Below, piece after piece: positions 1-5,508 of a DNA stretch of 6,594 bases. A program made the translations under genes and the position numbers. How positions within the stretch are numbered: position 1 is the stretch's first letter; each line of letters starts with the position of its first letter. This DNA is from Bacteroidota bacterium (lineage in GTDB: Bacteria > Bacteroidota > Bacteroidia > Chitinophagales > Chitinophagaceae): NCBI GenBank assembly GCA_023412975.1, contig JAEZRB010000210.1:1-6594 (forward strand), read 5' to 3'. The notes below the pieces were generated by a model. The model did not search any database and was not told the origin of the DNA. It saw only the letters and a program-made list of their open reading frames with translations.

Positions 1-270
1 CGTAACGAAACCAGGCAGGAACAAACTACCCCGGAAAAAGCAAATCAGCCTGAAAAAAGAAAGCCTTCCTTCAAAGAAAAAAGAGAATTTGAACAACTTG
101 AAAAAGAAATAGCGGACCTGACCAGCGAAAAAGATTCAGTCACATTAAAGTTGAGCGATAGCCAGACCAGTTTTGATGAACTACAAAAACTTTCTGTGCG
201 AATTGGAGAGATCACCAAACTACTCGATGAAAAAGAACTACGATGGCTTGAATTAAGTGAGATTATGTAA
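1..270 (+). CDS. ABC-F family ATPase, C-terminal end (partial, 5' end outside window)
   Basis: Frame 1 is open from the first base to a TAA at 268-270 and gives 89 residues. The first ~20 residues are a charged, Pro/Gln-rich linker. The rest is strongly helical and charged, with heptad-like spacing (KEKREFEQLEKEIADL, then ELQKLSERIGEI-like and LLDEKELRWLELSE). This is the pattern of the C-terminal coiled-coil domain of Uup-type ABC-F proteins: soluble tandem ATPases acting on ribosomes or nucleic acid rather than in membrane transport. The ATP-binding cassettes would lie upstream of the window and cannot be checked. No clear terminator follows the stop; the next gene on this strand starts 334 bp later, so they are probably separate units. 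The family call rests on this domain only. The exact paralogue (Uup or another ABC-F) is open. Confidence 0.82.
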   Translation, partial: RNETRQEQTTPEKANQPEKRKPSFKEKREFEQLEKEIADLTSEKDSVTLKLSDSQTSFDELQKLSVRIGEITKLLDEKELRWLELSEIM

Positions 271-392
271 TAAAAGCCATTCGGATAAATACGATTTAAC
301 CATTCCTTTAAAATATCCACATCCGGGCTTTCCGTGTTATCCTGTTTAGATACAATTAATTATCGTGCAAATCGTAGATTCCCCATGTGTAC

Positions 393-439
393 AACTAAAC
401 ATTTCAAACACTTGCAAGGTTAAAACAAGATGTTTAGTT
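393..439. repeat. 10-bp perfect inverted repeat with 27-nt spacer
   Basis: AACTAAACAT (393-402) is the exact reverse complement of ATGTTTAGTT (430-439). A G-T and an A-T pair could extend the stem inward by two. The spacer contains a short palindrome, CTTGCAAG (411-418). No T-tract follows on the plus strand, so it is a poor intrinsic terminator. It could be an operator for a dimeric regulator of the downstream sigma operon, or an RNA hairpin in the leader. The function is unknown; only the symmetry is seen. Confidence 0.5.
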
Positions 440-463
440 TAGCATTCGATTCATTCCTCTTAT

Positions 464-478
464 CCCGGTAGTGCCGGG
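464..478. repeat. Short GC-rich hairpin CCCGG-5-CCGGG
   Basis: CCCGG (464-468) and CCGGG (474-478) form a 5-bp G+C-only stem with a TAGTG loop inside otherwise AT-rich DNA. No T-run follows on either strand at the right place. It sits between the longer inverted repeat and the direct repeats, so it may belong to a structured leader. Chance is not excluded for a stem this short. Confidence 0.35.
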
Positions 479-483
479 TACTA

Positions 484-562
484 TCCTGCGAGAAACATCC
501 TTTTCAAAATTCGATTTCCTCCGAGAAACTTGTTTTAAAATCTCACGATCTCCTGCGAAAAC
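484..562. repeat. Imperfect tandem direct repeats of ~33 bp
   Basis: TCCTGCGAGAAAC (484-496), TCCTCCGAGAAAC (517-529) and TCCTGCGAAAAC (551-562) recur at steps of 33 and 34 bp. The first two copies stay similar beyond the core: each has a TTTT-AAAAT block followed by CGAT. The third copy decays after the core. The step is close to three helical turns, so repeated binding sites on one face of the DNA are possible. The array ends 42 bp before the sigma start codon, a suitable place for regulation. Confidence 0.5.
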
Positions 563-604
563 AATTCCAATACCCTGAATTGTTTAACTTTTAAATGTAC
601 CCCT

Positions 605-1132
605 ATGAGCAGGATCTTAACACCCGATCAGTCACTAGTTGACCGTCTTGGTCTTGATGACACAGAAGCTTTCGAAGAACTGTATCGACACTATTGGCAC
701 AGTCTTTATCGCTACAGTGTCCGCAAACTTCAATCGCCCGCTGACGCGAAAAAAATTGTCCGAACTATATTTATCGACCTGTGGGAACAACGGCACTCTT
801 TACCCGTTTCATTTTCTCTCTCACAACACCTGTACGCAGAGGTAAGAAAGCTGGTTGTAAAATCACTCAGCGAGAAACTGGAACAACCAGGTGCACATGA
901 GATCATTGAAAAAAGGTTTGGGCAGGAATTCAGTGTTGAGTCTTTGCTTGCAGCGAGGAAACCCATTTCAGGGAAGTACACCGTGATCAACACGCGTTCG
1001 GAATTGATCCGCCAGCAATCAGGACAAAACGGCATGGCCGCTCAAACTACGTTATCGACAGTAAAATGGCTATTGCAGTCATTTACCAATAAATTATCAA
1101 TCATCAACCTTCTGTCTTATCCCAAAAATTAG
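605..1132 (+). CDS. Divergent ECF-type RNA polymerase sigma factor
   Basis: The protein has 175 residues. Residues ~11-93 fit sigma-70 region 2 of ECF factors: DTEAFEELYRHYWHSLYRYS (19-38) matches the helix usually written as AFEELYRRY, and IFIDLWEQRHSLP (55-67) the end of region 2.2. Residues ~119-166 look like a weak region 4, with STVKWLLQSFTNKL (151-164) in the place of the second HTH helix. Two points are odd. The region 2.2 segment usually close to DAEDIVQEVF reads DAKKIVRTIF (47-56), so acidic residues are replaced by basic or neutral ones. The first HTH helix of region 4 is hard to recognise. Length is near normal for an ECF factor (about 170-200 residues). The ATG at 605 places the start just before region 2. 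The next gene starts 5 bp after the stop, so the two are surely one operon. It may be functional but divergent, or decaying. Confidence 0.7.
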   Translation: MSRILTPDQSLVDRLGLDDTEAFEELYRHYWHSLYRYSVRKLQSPADAKKIVRTIFIDLWEQRHSLPVSFSLSQHLYAEVRKLVVKSLSEKLEQPGAHEIIEKRFGQEFSVESLLAARKPISGKYTVINTRSELIRQQSGQNGMAAQTTLSTVKWLLQSFTNKLSIINLLSYPKN

Positions 1133-1137
1133 TATCA

Positions 1138-1380
1138 ATGAAATCGGAAATTCTACATCGAAAATTGCAGCGTTACATCAATGGCGAATCTCACCCTGCC
1201 GAAACACGGCAAATACAAACCTGGCTGTCATGCACTTCATCCGAAGAGCAATTGACGCCCGAGGAAAGGTCGCTGCTGGAACTAGAAATTCTCCTGGAAA
1301 TTCAGGCATACACCGCCTACCCGCTGTTTTTCCCCAAAAAAGAAAAGCCCTGGTGGCAAAAAATAGCAACGCTATTCTAA
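1138..1380 (+). CDS. Small FecR N-terminal-like protein, possible minimal anti-sigma factor
   Basis: The protein has 80 residues and no signal peptide. Residues 6-30 (LHRKLQRYINGE, then SHPAETRQIQTWL) resemble the cytoplasmic N-terminal helical domain of FecR-type anti-sigma factors, where a short helix, a GxxxPxE turn and a helix ending in a W-L pair are usual. Residues 42-58 form a second acidic, leucine-rich helix. The tail is aromatic and basic (PLFFPKKEKPWWQKIATLF, 62-80). In a full FecR protein (about 300-350 residues) a membrane helix and a periplasmic FecR domain would follow; here a TAA and a strong terminator follow at once. It starts 5 bp after the sigma gene, so translational coupling is likely. 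By position it should control that sigma factor, but without a membrane part it could not sense an outer-membrane signal in the standard way. The protein is certain enough; the function is an inference. Confidence 0.6.
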   Translation: MKSEILHRKLQRYINGESHPAETRQIQTWLSCTSSEEQLTPEERSLLELEILLEIQAYTAYPLFFPKKEKPWWQKIATLF

Positions 1381-1401
1381 AAAATTCTTTTTCCCATGTT
1401 T

Positions 1402-1440
1402 AAAGGTTGAGGCCGCCCTGTGGCTTCAACCTTTCTTTTT
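1402..1440 (+). terminator. Strong intrinsic terminator of the sigma/FecR-like operon
   Basis: The 13-bp stem pairs 1402-1414 (AAAGGTTGAGGCC) with 1422-1434 (GGCTTCAACCTTT). It has one G-T wobble, a 7-nt loop and a T-rich tail (CTTTTT, 1435-1440). It starts 22 bp after the stop codon at 1380. It separates the sigma unit from the GT9 gene downstream, which must therefore have its own promoter. Confidence 0.88.
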
Positions 1441-1609
1441 ATATGGTTAAAAATTCCATCTTCCCTATACATTGTACCTTCGATACCATTAACTTTAATT
1501 TTCCAATGATAGCGCCTGCATTTGAAAATGGGCTTGGTTAAAAAAATGGCTACAACATTCAATGCCTGGATCCGCGGCCATTCGGGATGTATTTACTTTA
1601 TTAAGTTAT

Positions 1610-2677
1610 ATGAAGATTCTTGTTATTCAACAGAAAATGACAGGTGACGTATTGTTAAGTACTGTGATTTGCCAGGCGATAAAATTGACTTACCCGACCG
1701 CTGAAGTACATTACCTGGTACATAGCAATACAACCGACATACTTTTGCATAATCCTTACATCGACAAGGTCATCGCCTTTGACAAAACAAAATACAAGAC
1801 CGTTTTTTCTCTCTCTGACTTTGGTAAAACACTAGCAAGGAATAAATACGACATCGTCATCGATGCGTATGGAAAATGGGAAAGTATTATCATTTCCACT
1901 TTTAGCAAAGCAGCAAAAATCATAGGTAAGAAAAAATGGTACACCAGGTTTTTTTATACCCATATGGTGCCCACCGCTAAAGGAACGAGTAATGAAGCCC
2001 TGTTATTTCGCCTCGAACTGGCGGCAATGGTTACGGGACAAATCGCGCCCATCCATTTTCCCAAAATATACCTTACAGAAAAGGAAACAGAAGACGGCTT
2101 AAATACTTTACAGCAGCACCTGTCTACCGGTCAAGATGTGGTAATGATCAGTGTCCTGGGCAGCAGTGAATCAAAAAGCCTTCCGTCACCCGTTATGGCC
2201 GAAATGATTGATTATGTCGCCTCCAAAACCGATTTTGCTTTGTTATTTAATTACCTGCCCTCGCAAAAAGAAGAGGCGCGCTTCATTTTTGATTTATGCA
2301 AACCAGAAACACAGCGTAGAATAGTCTTTGATTTATATGCCCCGGGTCTTAGAGGATTTGTGTCGATATTGAAACATTGTAAAGCCTTAATCGGCAATGA
2401 AGGCGGCGCAGTGAATATGGCCAAGGCTTTAGGCATACCGACATTCTCCGTCTTTTGTCCATGGATCCCAAAGACGCTTTGGGATATGCTGGTCGACGAA
2501 AACAAACATGTAGCAGTGCATATCCAGGATTACTACCCGGAACTCTACCCGGAAAATTATGATCCCTACAAGATCAAAAAACAATATTCGGAGTATTACA
2601 GTAAACTCTCTTTTGAACTGATGAAAAACAAACTCAAGGTTTTCCTGGAAGATATCAGGACCGCAGAACCTGTTTGA
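1610..2677 (+). CDS. Glycosyltransferase family 9 (heptosyltransferase-like) protein
   Basis: The protein has 355 residues, normal for GT9. The N-terminal Rossmann half opens with MKILVIQQKMTGDVLLSTVI, where the GDV turn (12-14) is the usual acceptor-side start of ADP-heptose:LPS heptosyltransferases. The C-terminal half has GSSESKSLP (184-192), corresponding to the nucleotide-side loop, and IGNEGGAVNMAKALGIPTFS (261-280), the family's GNDSGPMHLA-type motif in a NEGG variant, followed by CPWIP (283-287). An in-frame ATG lies 48 bp upstream at 1562, but the extra 16 residues would precede the beta strand that normally starts these proteins, so I prefer 1610. The likely role is transfer of a sugar from a nucleotide donor to LPS core or another surface glycan at the cytoplasmic face of the inner membrane. 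The donor and acceptor cannot be read from sequence. Its 3' end overlaps the oppositely oriented GT9 gene by 23 bp. Confidence 0.88.
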   Translation: MKILVIQQKMTGDVLLSTVICQAIKLTYPTAEVHYLVHSNTTDILLHNPYIDKVIAFDKTKYKTVFSLSDFGKTLARNKYDIVIDAYGKWESIIISTFSKAAKIIGKKKWYTRFFYTHMVPTAKGTSNEALLFRLELAAMVTGQIAPIHFPKIYLTEKETEDGLNTLQQHLSTGQDVVMISVLGSSESKSLPSPVMAEMIDYVASKTDFALLFNYLPSQKEEARFIFDLCKPETQRRIVFDLYAPGLRGFVSILKHCKALIGNEGGAVNMAKALGIPTFSVFCPWIPKTLWDMLVDENKHVAVHIQDYYPELYPENYDPYKIKKQYSEYYSKLSFELMKNKLKVFLEDIRTAEPV

Positions 2678-3683
2678 CTTTTTCCACGATCATTTCAGGT
2701 GTGATTCCCTGCATACATCCCTGAGCGCCGTGTTGAGGACACGGCTTGTTGCCAAAAACAGACGAGGGTCGACAGGGAAGATCCTCCTGTACCGCATAGT
2801 CATAAGGCTGGCCCCACCCATAGAATCCAAGAAAAGGATGAGTGCCTCCCCATATCGAAACAACCGGCACACCATATAAAGATGCAAGATGCATATTTGC
2901 GGAATCCATACTGACCATTAAATCAAGCTGCGAGATCAGTCCCAGCTCATCCTTAAAATTGTACCTGCCGGCTATCGAAAAGATATTCTCACTAAGCTTT
3001 GACCATTCCTCCAATACAGCAGCCTCCTGTTTAGAGCCAAACAACAAAATCTTATAACCTTCACCTGCAAGCATAGTGGCGACTTCACGCATTTTTTCCA
3101 GGGGATAGAGTTTGGCTGCATGTTTCGCAAATGGGGCGACTCCAACAACCTTTTCTCCTGATTGTTCTGCAAAAGGAAATACACCTTCTGTCGTTTCCGT
3201 ATGCCTTATTCCCTCTTCCAACACCAGGTTAACTGGATAGCCAAGCGCGGCAAAAACATCAGCGTATCGCTGAAAACCTGTTTTTAATGGTCGCAATTGT
3301 TTGTCACGAGGCCGGGTTAATGAAGCCTTCTCCTTCCGGCCCTTATTAATGACAGCGATTTTGTTAGGACGAAGAAAAAAACGTAGCAGCTTTGACCTGA
3401 TCACATTGTGCAGGTCTGCAACGGCGTCGAAGGGTATCTCCTCCCTGATCTTTTTGCTCAAATTTCTTATACCCCATACACCTTTATACTGGGATTTAAA
3501 GTCCACACCATAAAAATCAAGTCCTTCTATATCATCAAATAAAGGCTTGCAAAATGCCTGGGAAATTACAGTGATATGCAGCCCCGGGTATTGGTTAAGT
3601 AAACATCTTAAAACCGGGACGGTCATGGCTACATCACCTAGAGCTGAAAAACGGAATACGACAATATGTGAAGGAGTTTGCAA
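2655..3683 (-). CDS. Glycosyltransferase family 9 (heptosyltransferase-like) protein with TTG start
   Basis: The protein has 342 residues. It opens with HIVVFRFSALGDVAMTVPVL (6-25), the standard GT9 N-terminus. GVAPFAKHAAKLYP (181-194) is the central nucleotide-side loop, and MDSANMHLASLYGVPVVSIW (259-278) followed by GGTHPFLGFYGW (279-290) is the donor-binding C-terminal part. A cysteine-containing segment follows (C304, C315, C323). A TGA (3684-3686) lies immediately upstream in frame and the first in-frame ATG is codon 20, after the essential GDV turn. TTG at 3681-3683 is therefore the only reasonable start. The start lies 4 nt after the stop of the DUF4254 gene, so coupled translation is likely. 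By family it transfers a sugar, heptose or another, onto a surface glycan on the cytoplasmic side. It is not a close copy of the convergent GT9 neighbour: motifs differ, so they are ancient paralogues and not a recent duplication. Confidence 0.9.
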   Translation of the reverse strand: MQTPSHIVVFRFSALGDVAMTVPVLRCLLNQYPGLHITVISQAFCKPLFDDIEGLDFYGVDFKSQYKGVWGIRNLSKKIREEIPFDAVADLHNVIRSKLLRFFLRPNKIAVINKGRKEKASLTRPRDKQLRPLKTGFQRYADVFAALGYPVNLVLEEGIRHTETTEGVFPFAEQSGEKVVGVAPFAKHAAKLYPLEKMREVATMLAGEGYKILLFGSKQEAAVLEEWSKLSENIFSIAGRYNFKDELGLISQLDLMVSMDSANMHLASLYGVPVVSIWGGTHPFLGFYGWGQPYDYAVQEDLPCRPSSVFGNKPCPQHGAQGCMQGITPEMIVEKVKQVLRS

Positions 3684-3687
3684 TCAA

Positions 3688-4293
3688 CTATTTTTTCGAA
3701 CCGTACAGCACCGGGTTGAGACTTTCATCATTGTACATCTTCATTTGCCTGTAAACTTTCATATACTTCTTTCCCTGCCGGTAATCATCCAGTAATTGCT
3801 GTATGGCTGAACTTAAGTCAGTGTGCTGGGTGAGCAATACATCCAACTTTTGCTGGCATTTCTGGATATGGGCAGGATCGGCGTCAGTTCTATCAACTTC
3901 CGCTTTCATGTGATAAATCTTTAACTCCAGGATGGATAAGCGGTCTATAGCCCAGGCCGGGCTTTCGGTATTGATCGTGGCACCGGGTTGAATTTTCGCA
4001 TCCTGGTACTGTTCCAGGAACCAGCTATCAATATATTCAACCAGGTCTGTTCTTTTCTGGTTGGATGAGTCGATTCTTCTTTTGATCACCAGCGCTTCCG
4101 CAGGATCAATTTCGGGGTTACGAATTATATCTTCCAAATGCCACTGCACCGTGTCGATCCAGTTTTTCTCATAGAGCAGGTTTTCAATGCTGCCAGCTGC
4201 ATATGGATTTTTCATCACGGTATCCACATCATCACTAAGATGATAGTCCGATATACTCTGACGGAAAATCTCTGCCGCTTTAGAAATGTCCAT
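3688..4293 (-). CDS. DUF4254 domain protein, first gene of a two-gene operon with GT9
   Basis: The 201-residue protein is soluble and mostly helical. I recognise the DUF4254 family from three conserved blocks: NPYAAGSIENLLYEKNWIDT (29-48) running into VQWHLEDIIRNPEID (49-63), KRRIDSSNQKRTDLVEYID (71-89), and NTESPAWAIDRLSILELKIY (108-127). A fourth conserved stretch, KKYMKVYRQMKMYNDE (175-190), ends in NPVLYG (193-198). No biochemical role is firmly known to me for this family. Its strongly kept W, R, H and D residues suggest a binding or catalytic surface and not just a scaffold. The gene directly precedes a GT9 gene with a 4-nt gap, so a role in the same glycan step (for example acceptor handling or complex formation) is a reasonable inference. 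The ATG at 4291-4293 fits the family N-terminus and lies 16 bp after a good -7 box. No signal peptide or membrane segment is seen. Confidence 0.88.
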   Translation of the reverse strand: MDISKAAEIFRQSISDYHLSDDVDTVMKNPYAAGSIENLLYEKNWIDTVQWHLEDIIRNPEIDPAEALVIKRRIDSSNQKRTDLVEYIDSWFLEQYQDAKIQPGATINTESPAWAIDRLSILELKIYHMKAEVDRTDADPAHIQKCQQKLDVLLTQHTDLSSAIQQLLDDYRQGKKYMKVYRQMKMYNDESLNPVLYGSKK

Positions 4294-4309
4294 AAGATTA
4301 ATTTAGAAA

Positions 4310-4317
4310 CAAAAATA
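4310..4317 (-). promoter_or_regulatory. Bacteroidota-type -7 box for the DUF4254-GT9 operon
   Basis: Read on the minus strand, TATTTTTG matches the Bacteroidota consensus TAnnTTTG at all fixed positions and ends 16 bp before the DUF4254 ATG. The usual TTTG at about -33 is not exact at a 19-bp spacing, so the upstream half is weak. It lies between the start codon and the MITE-like insertion, so the insertion leaves this core box intact but lies only about 38 bp upstream of it. Confidence 0.45.
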
Positions 4318-4355
4318 ACGAGAGTTGGATGAAACCTGAAAAATCTTCGGAGGGA

Positions 4356-4363
4356 TGGCGCAC
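4356..4363. repeat. Left copy of 8-bp direct repeat (putative target-site duplication)
   Basis: TGGCGCAC directly abuts the left end of the palindromic element and is identical to 4610-4617. Removing one copy plus the element would rejoin plain sequence (GGAGGGA-TGGCGCAC-CTGAACC), as expected for an insertion. Confidence 0.65.
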
Positions 4364-4609
4364 GGGCGCAATTCAAATTTTCGCTTTAACCGTTGAAAAG
4401 TTCTTCAATCCGGCTGGGTTCAAAACCTTATTACCTTAGTAACTTAAAAGCACAACAGTAAATAACCTTATTACCTTATTTTTCAGTGGGATAAGGGAAT
4501 AAGGTTGGGTATTGTTAAAAATTGCTTTCTACTTAGGTAATAAGGTTGGACAGAGGTTCTTAATGGTTAATGGGATAAATTGATCAAGCGAAAATTTGAA
4601 ATCCACCCC
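4364..4609. mobile_element. MITE-like non-coding element (nested palindrome)
   Basis: This 246-bp block has imperfect terminal inverted repeats of about 24 bp: the left end starts GGGCGCAATTCAAA and the right end, read on the other strand, starts GGGGTGGATTTCAAA. Both contain the identical 15-mer TTCAAATTTTCGCTT (4372-4386; complement at 4586-4600). An exact 8-bp direct repeat, TGGCGCAC, touches both ends and looks like a target-site duplication. Inside, four copies of one 15-mer are arranged as two inverted pairs, all sharing one symmetry centre near 4485-4486. No open frame of useful size is present, so it would depend on a transposase elsewhere. Eight-bp duplications occur in several families (for example ISL3, IS66, IS1595); I cannot assign one. 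Transcripts through it should fold into a long hairpin. An alternative is a non-mobile palindromic repeat. Confidence 0.68.
4424..4547. repeat. Four-copy 15-bp motif in two nested inverted pairs
   Basis: AACCTTATTACCTTA occurs at 4424-4438 and 4464-4478. Its near-exact complement occurs at 4492-4506 (TAAGGGAATAAGGTT, one mismatch) and 4533-4547 (TTAGGTAATAAGGTT, one mismatch). The steps are 40 and 41 bp, so the copies mirror each other around ~4485. The inner pair forms a 16-bp stem (4464-4479 with 4491-4506, one mismatch) with an 11-nt loop. The outer pair, and the DNA between copies, continues the symmetry less strictly. Confidence 0.8.
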
Positions 4610-4617
4610 TGGCGCAC
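4610..4617. repeat. Right copy of 8-bp direct repeat (putative target-site duplication)
   Basis: TGGCGCAC directly abuts the right end of the element, in the same orientation and exactly matching 4356-4363. Confidence 0.65.
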
Positions 4618-4692
4618 CTGAACCAACTCCTGCTTATTTTTATATATTTACGGACTAATAAAATATCCTTATTCATCTTATAAACTCAACAC

Positions 4693-5493
4693 GTGGCTGT
4701 TTCCTGTTCACTGATCATTGTTACTTATAATTACCCGGAAGCATTGGAATTGATCCTCGACAGCGTGCTGATCCAAACCACACTTCCATCAGAAGTGATC
4801 ATTGCAGATGATGGATCAGGACCTGCCACCAAAGAGCTGATTGAAAGGTATTCGAAGAAATTTCCTGTACCACTGATCCACGTGTGGCATGAAGATGAAG
4901 GCTGGCGTAAAGCGATCATCCTAAACAAAGCAATAGCGCAGTCGAAAAGCGATTATATCATACAGATTGACGGCGATATCTTTCTTCATAAGGATTTCGT
5001 CCACGACCACCTTCATTTTGCCAATAAGGGATACTATTTATTTGGAACCCGTGTGCACGTGAAAAAATCTTACGTACCTGCCGTTTTGAAAAAGAAGAAG
5101 ATCCACTTTCACTTTTTTTCAAGAGGGATAAAAAACCGGTTCCGCCGCGTTCGCTACCTGCGTATTGCTGAAAAAAGAAAAGATTTCGACGAGATATCCC
5201 CTAAACTCCGGGGTTGCAATACCTCTTACTGGAAAGATGATCTTATCAGGGTTAACGGGTTCAACGAGCAAATGTTTGGATGGGGAATTGAAGATTCAGA
5301 ACTGGCCATGCGTTTTCACAACGTGGGACTAAAAGCTAAAAGACTTGTGTATAGCGCTGTCTGTTACCACCTGGATCACGATTACAAATCGAGGGAAAAC
5401 GTACACCAGAATGAGTTTTTGGAAAAGCAAACCAAACTCAACAAACTGACGTTTGCGGAAGCAGGCATAGACAAATATTTATCGCAGCAATAA
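4693..5493 (+). CDS. Glycosyltransferase family 2 with galactosyltransferase-type C-terminal part
   Basis: The protein has 266 residues. It begins with SLIIVTYNYPEALELILDSV (6-25), the usual GT2 strand and first helix. DDGS (39-42) and the DGD at 93-95 are the nucleotide-sugar and metal sites of the GT-A fold. RGCNTSYW (173-180) and GWGIEDSELAMR (196-207) match the C-terminal region shared with beta-1,4-galactosyltransferase-like enzymes, with the E-D pair as likely catalytic site, and HLDHD (226-230) closes the domain. The start is GTG at 4693: an in-frame TAA at 4681-4683 blocks anything further upstream and the first internal Met is residue 194. No membrane helix is seen, so it is probably peripheral on the cytoplasmic face. 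The GT-A fold is sure; the sugar (galactose, N-acetylhexosamine or other) is not. It converges on the next GT2 gene with a 15-bp gap. Confidence 0.9.
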   Translation: MAVSCSLIIVTYNYPEALELILDSVLIQTTLPSEVIIADDGSGPATKELIERYSKKFPVPLIHVWHEDEGWRKAIILNKAIAQSKSDYIIQIDGDIFLHKDFVHDHLHFANKGYYLFGTRVHVKKSYVPAVLKKKKIHFHFFSRGIKNRFRRVRYLRIAEKRKDFDEISPKLRGCNTSYWKDDLIRVNGFNEQMFGWGIEDSELAMRFHNVGLKAKRLVYSAVCYHLDHDYKSRENVHQNEFLEKQTKLNKLTFAEAGIDKYLSQQ

Positions 5494-5508
5494 TCCTTCT
5501 TTTTCTTT

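Larger units (their letters stand above)
271..604. other. 334-bp non-coding region upstream of the sigma gene
   Basis: No convincing gene lies here. The stretch is AT-rich and holds a 10-bp inverted repeat (393-402 with 430-439), a small GC-rich hairpin (464-478) and imperfect ~33-bp direct repeats (from 484), all listed separately. Just before the sigma start codon, TAACTTTT (585-592) matches 7 of 8 positions of the Bacteroidota -7 box TAnnTTTG, but I see no TTTG at the right distance upstream, so I do not call a promoter. A minus-strand reading frame runs through 271-345 but has no plausible end; see the rejected list. Confidence 0.6.
4294..4692. other. 399-bp divergent intergenic region with an inserted palindromic element
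   Basis: This region separates the minus-strand DUF4254-GT9 operon from the plus-strand GT2 gene. It holds no gene. 4294-4355 is the promoter side of the DUF4254 operon, 4356-4617 the MITE-like element with its flanking direct repeats, and 4618-4692 an AT-rich leader of the GT2 gene. In that leader, TATTTTTA (4635-4642) matches 7 of 8 positions of the -7 box on the plus strand, but with no convincing upstream TTTG I do not call it a promoter. Confidence 0.65.

Noticed and set aside
271..345. Minus-strand frame reading KQDNTESPDVDILKEWLNRI and onward, gene-like in composition
   Set aside because: It has no good start (GTG at best), runs without a stop deep into the ABC-F coding region, and turns into a serine-rich antisense shadow there. 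It might be a relic of a gene, but nothing supports it.
1377..1562. Small minus-strand frame across the terminator and leader
   Set aside because: It spans a strong terminator hairpin on the opposite strand and has no recognisable protein pattern.
1562..1609. N-terminal extension of the GT9 gene from the ATG at 1562
   Set aside because: GT9 proteins begin with the MKILVIQ-type strand, which starts at 1610. The 16 extra residues show no signal peptide or family resemblance.
4393..4580. CRISPR-like array from the four repeated 15-mers
   Set aside because: The copies are in mirrored orientation with related spacers, and steps of 40-41 bp on each side of a centre. That is palindrome symmetry, not a direct repeat-spacer array.
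4635..4642. TATTTTTA as promoter of the plus-strand GT2 gene
   Set aside because: It matches only 7 of 8 -7 box positions in very AT-rich DNA, where such matches are common, and has no TTTG at the usual distance.
5494..5508. Possible bidirectional terminator between the two convergent GT2 genes
   Set aside because: The 15-bp gap is pyrimidine-rich (CTTCTTTTTC-like) but has no stem to precede the T-run.
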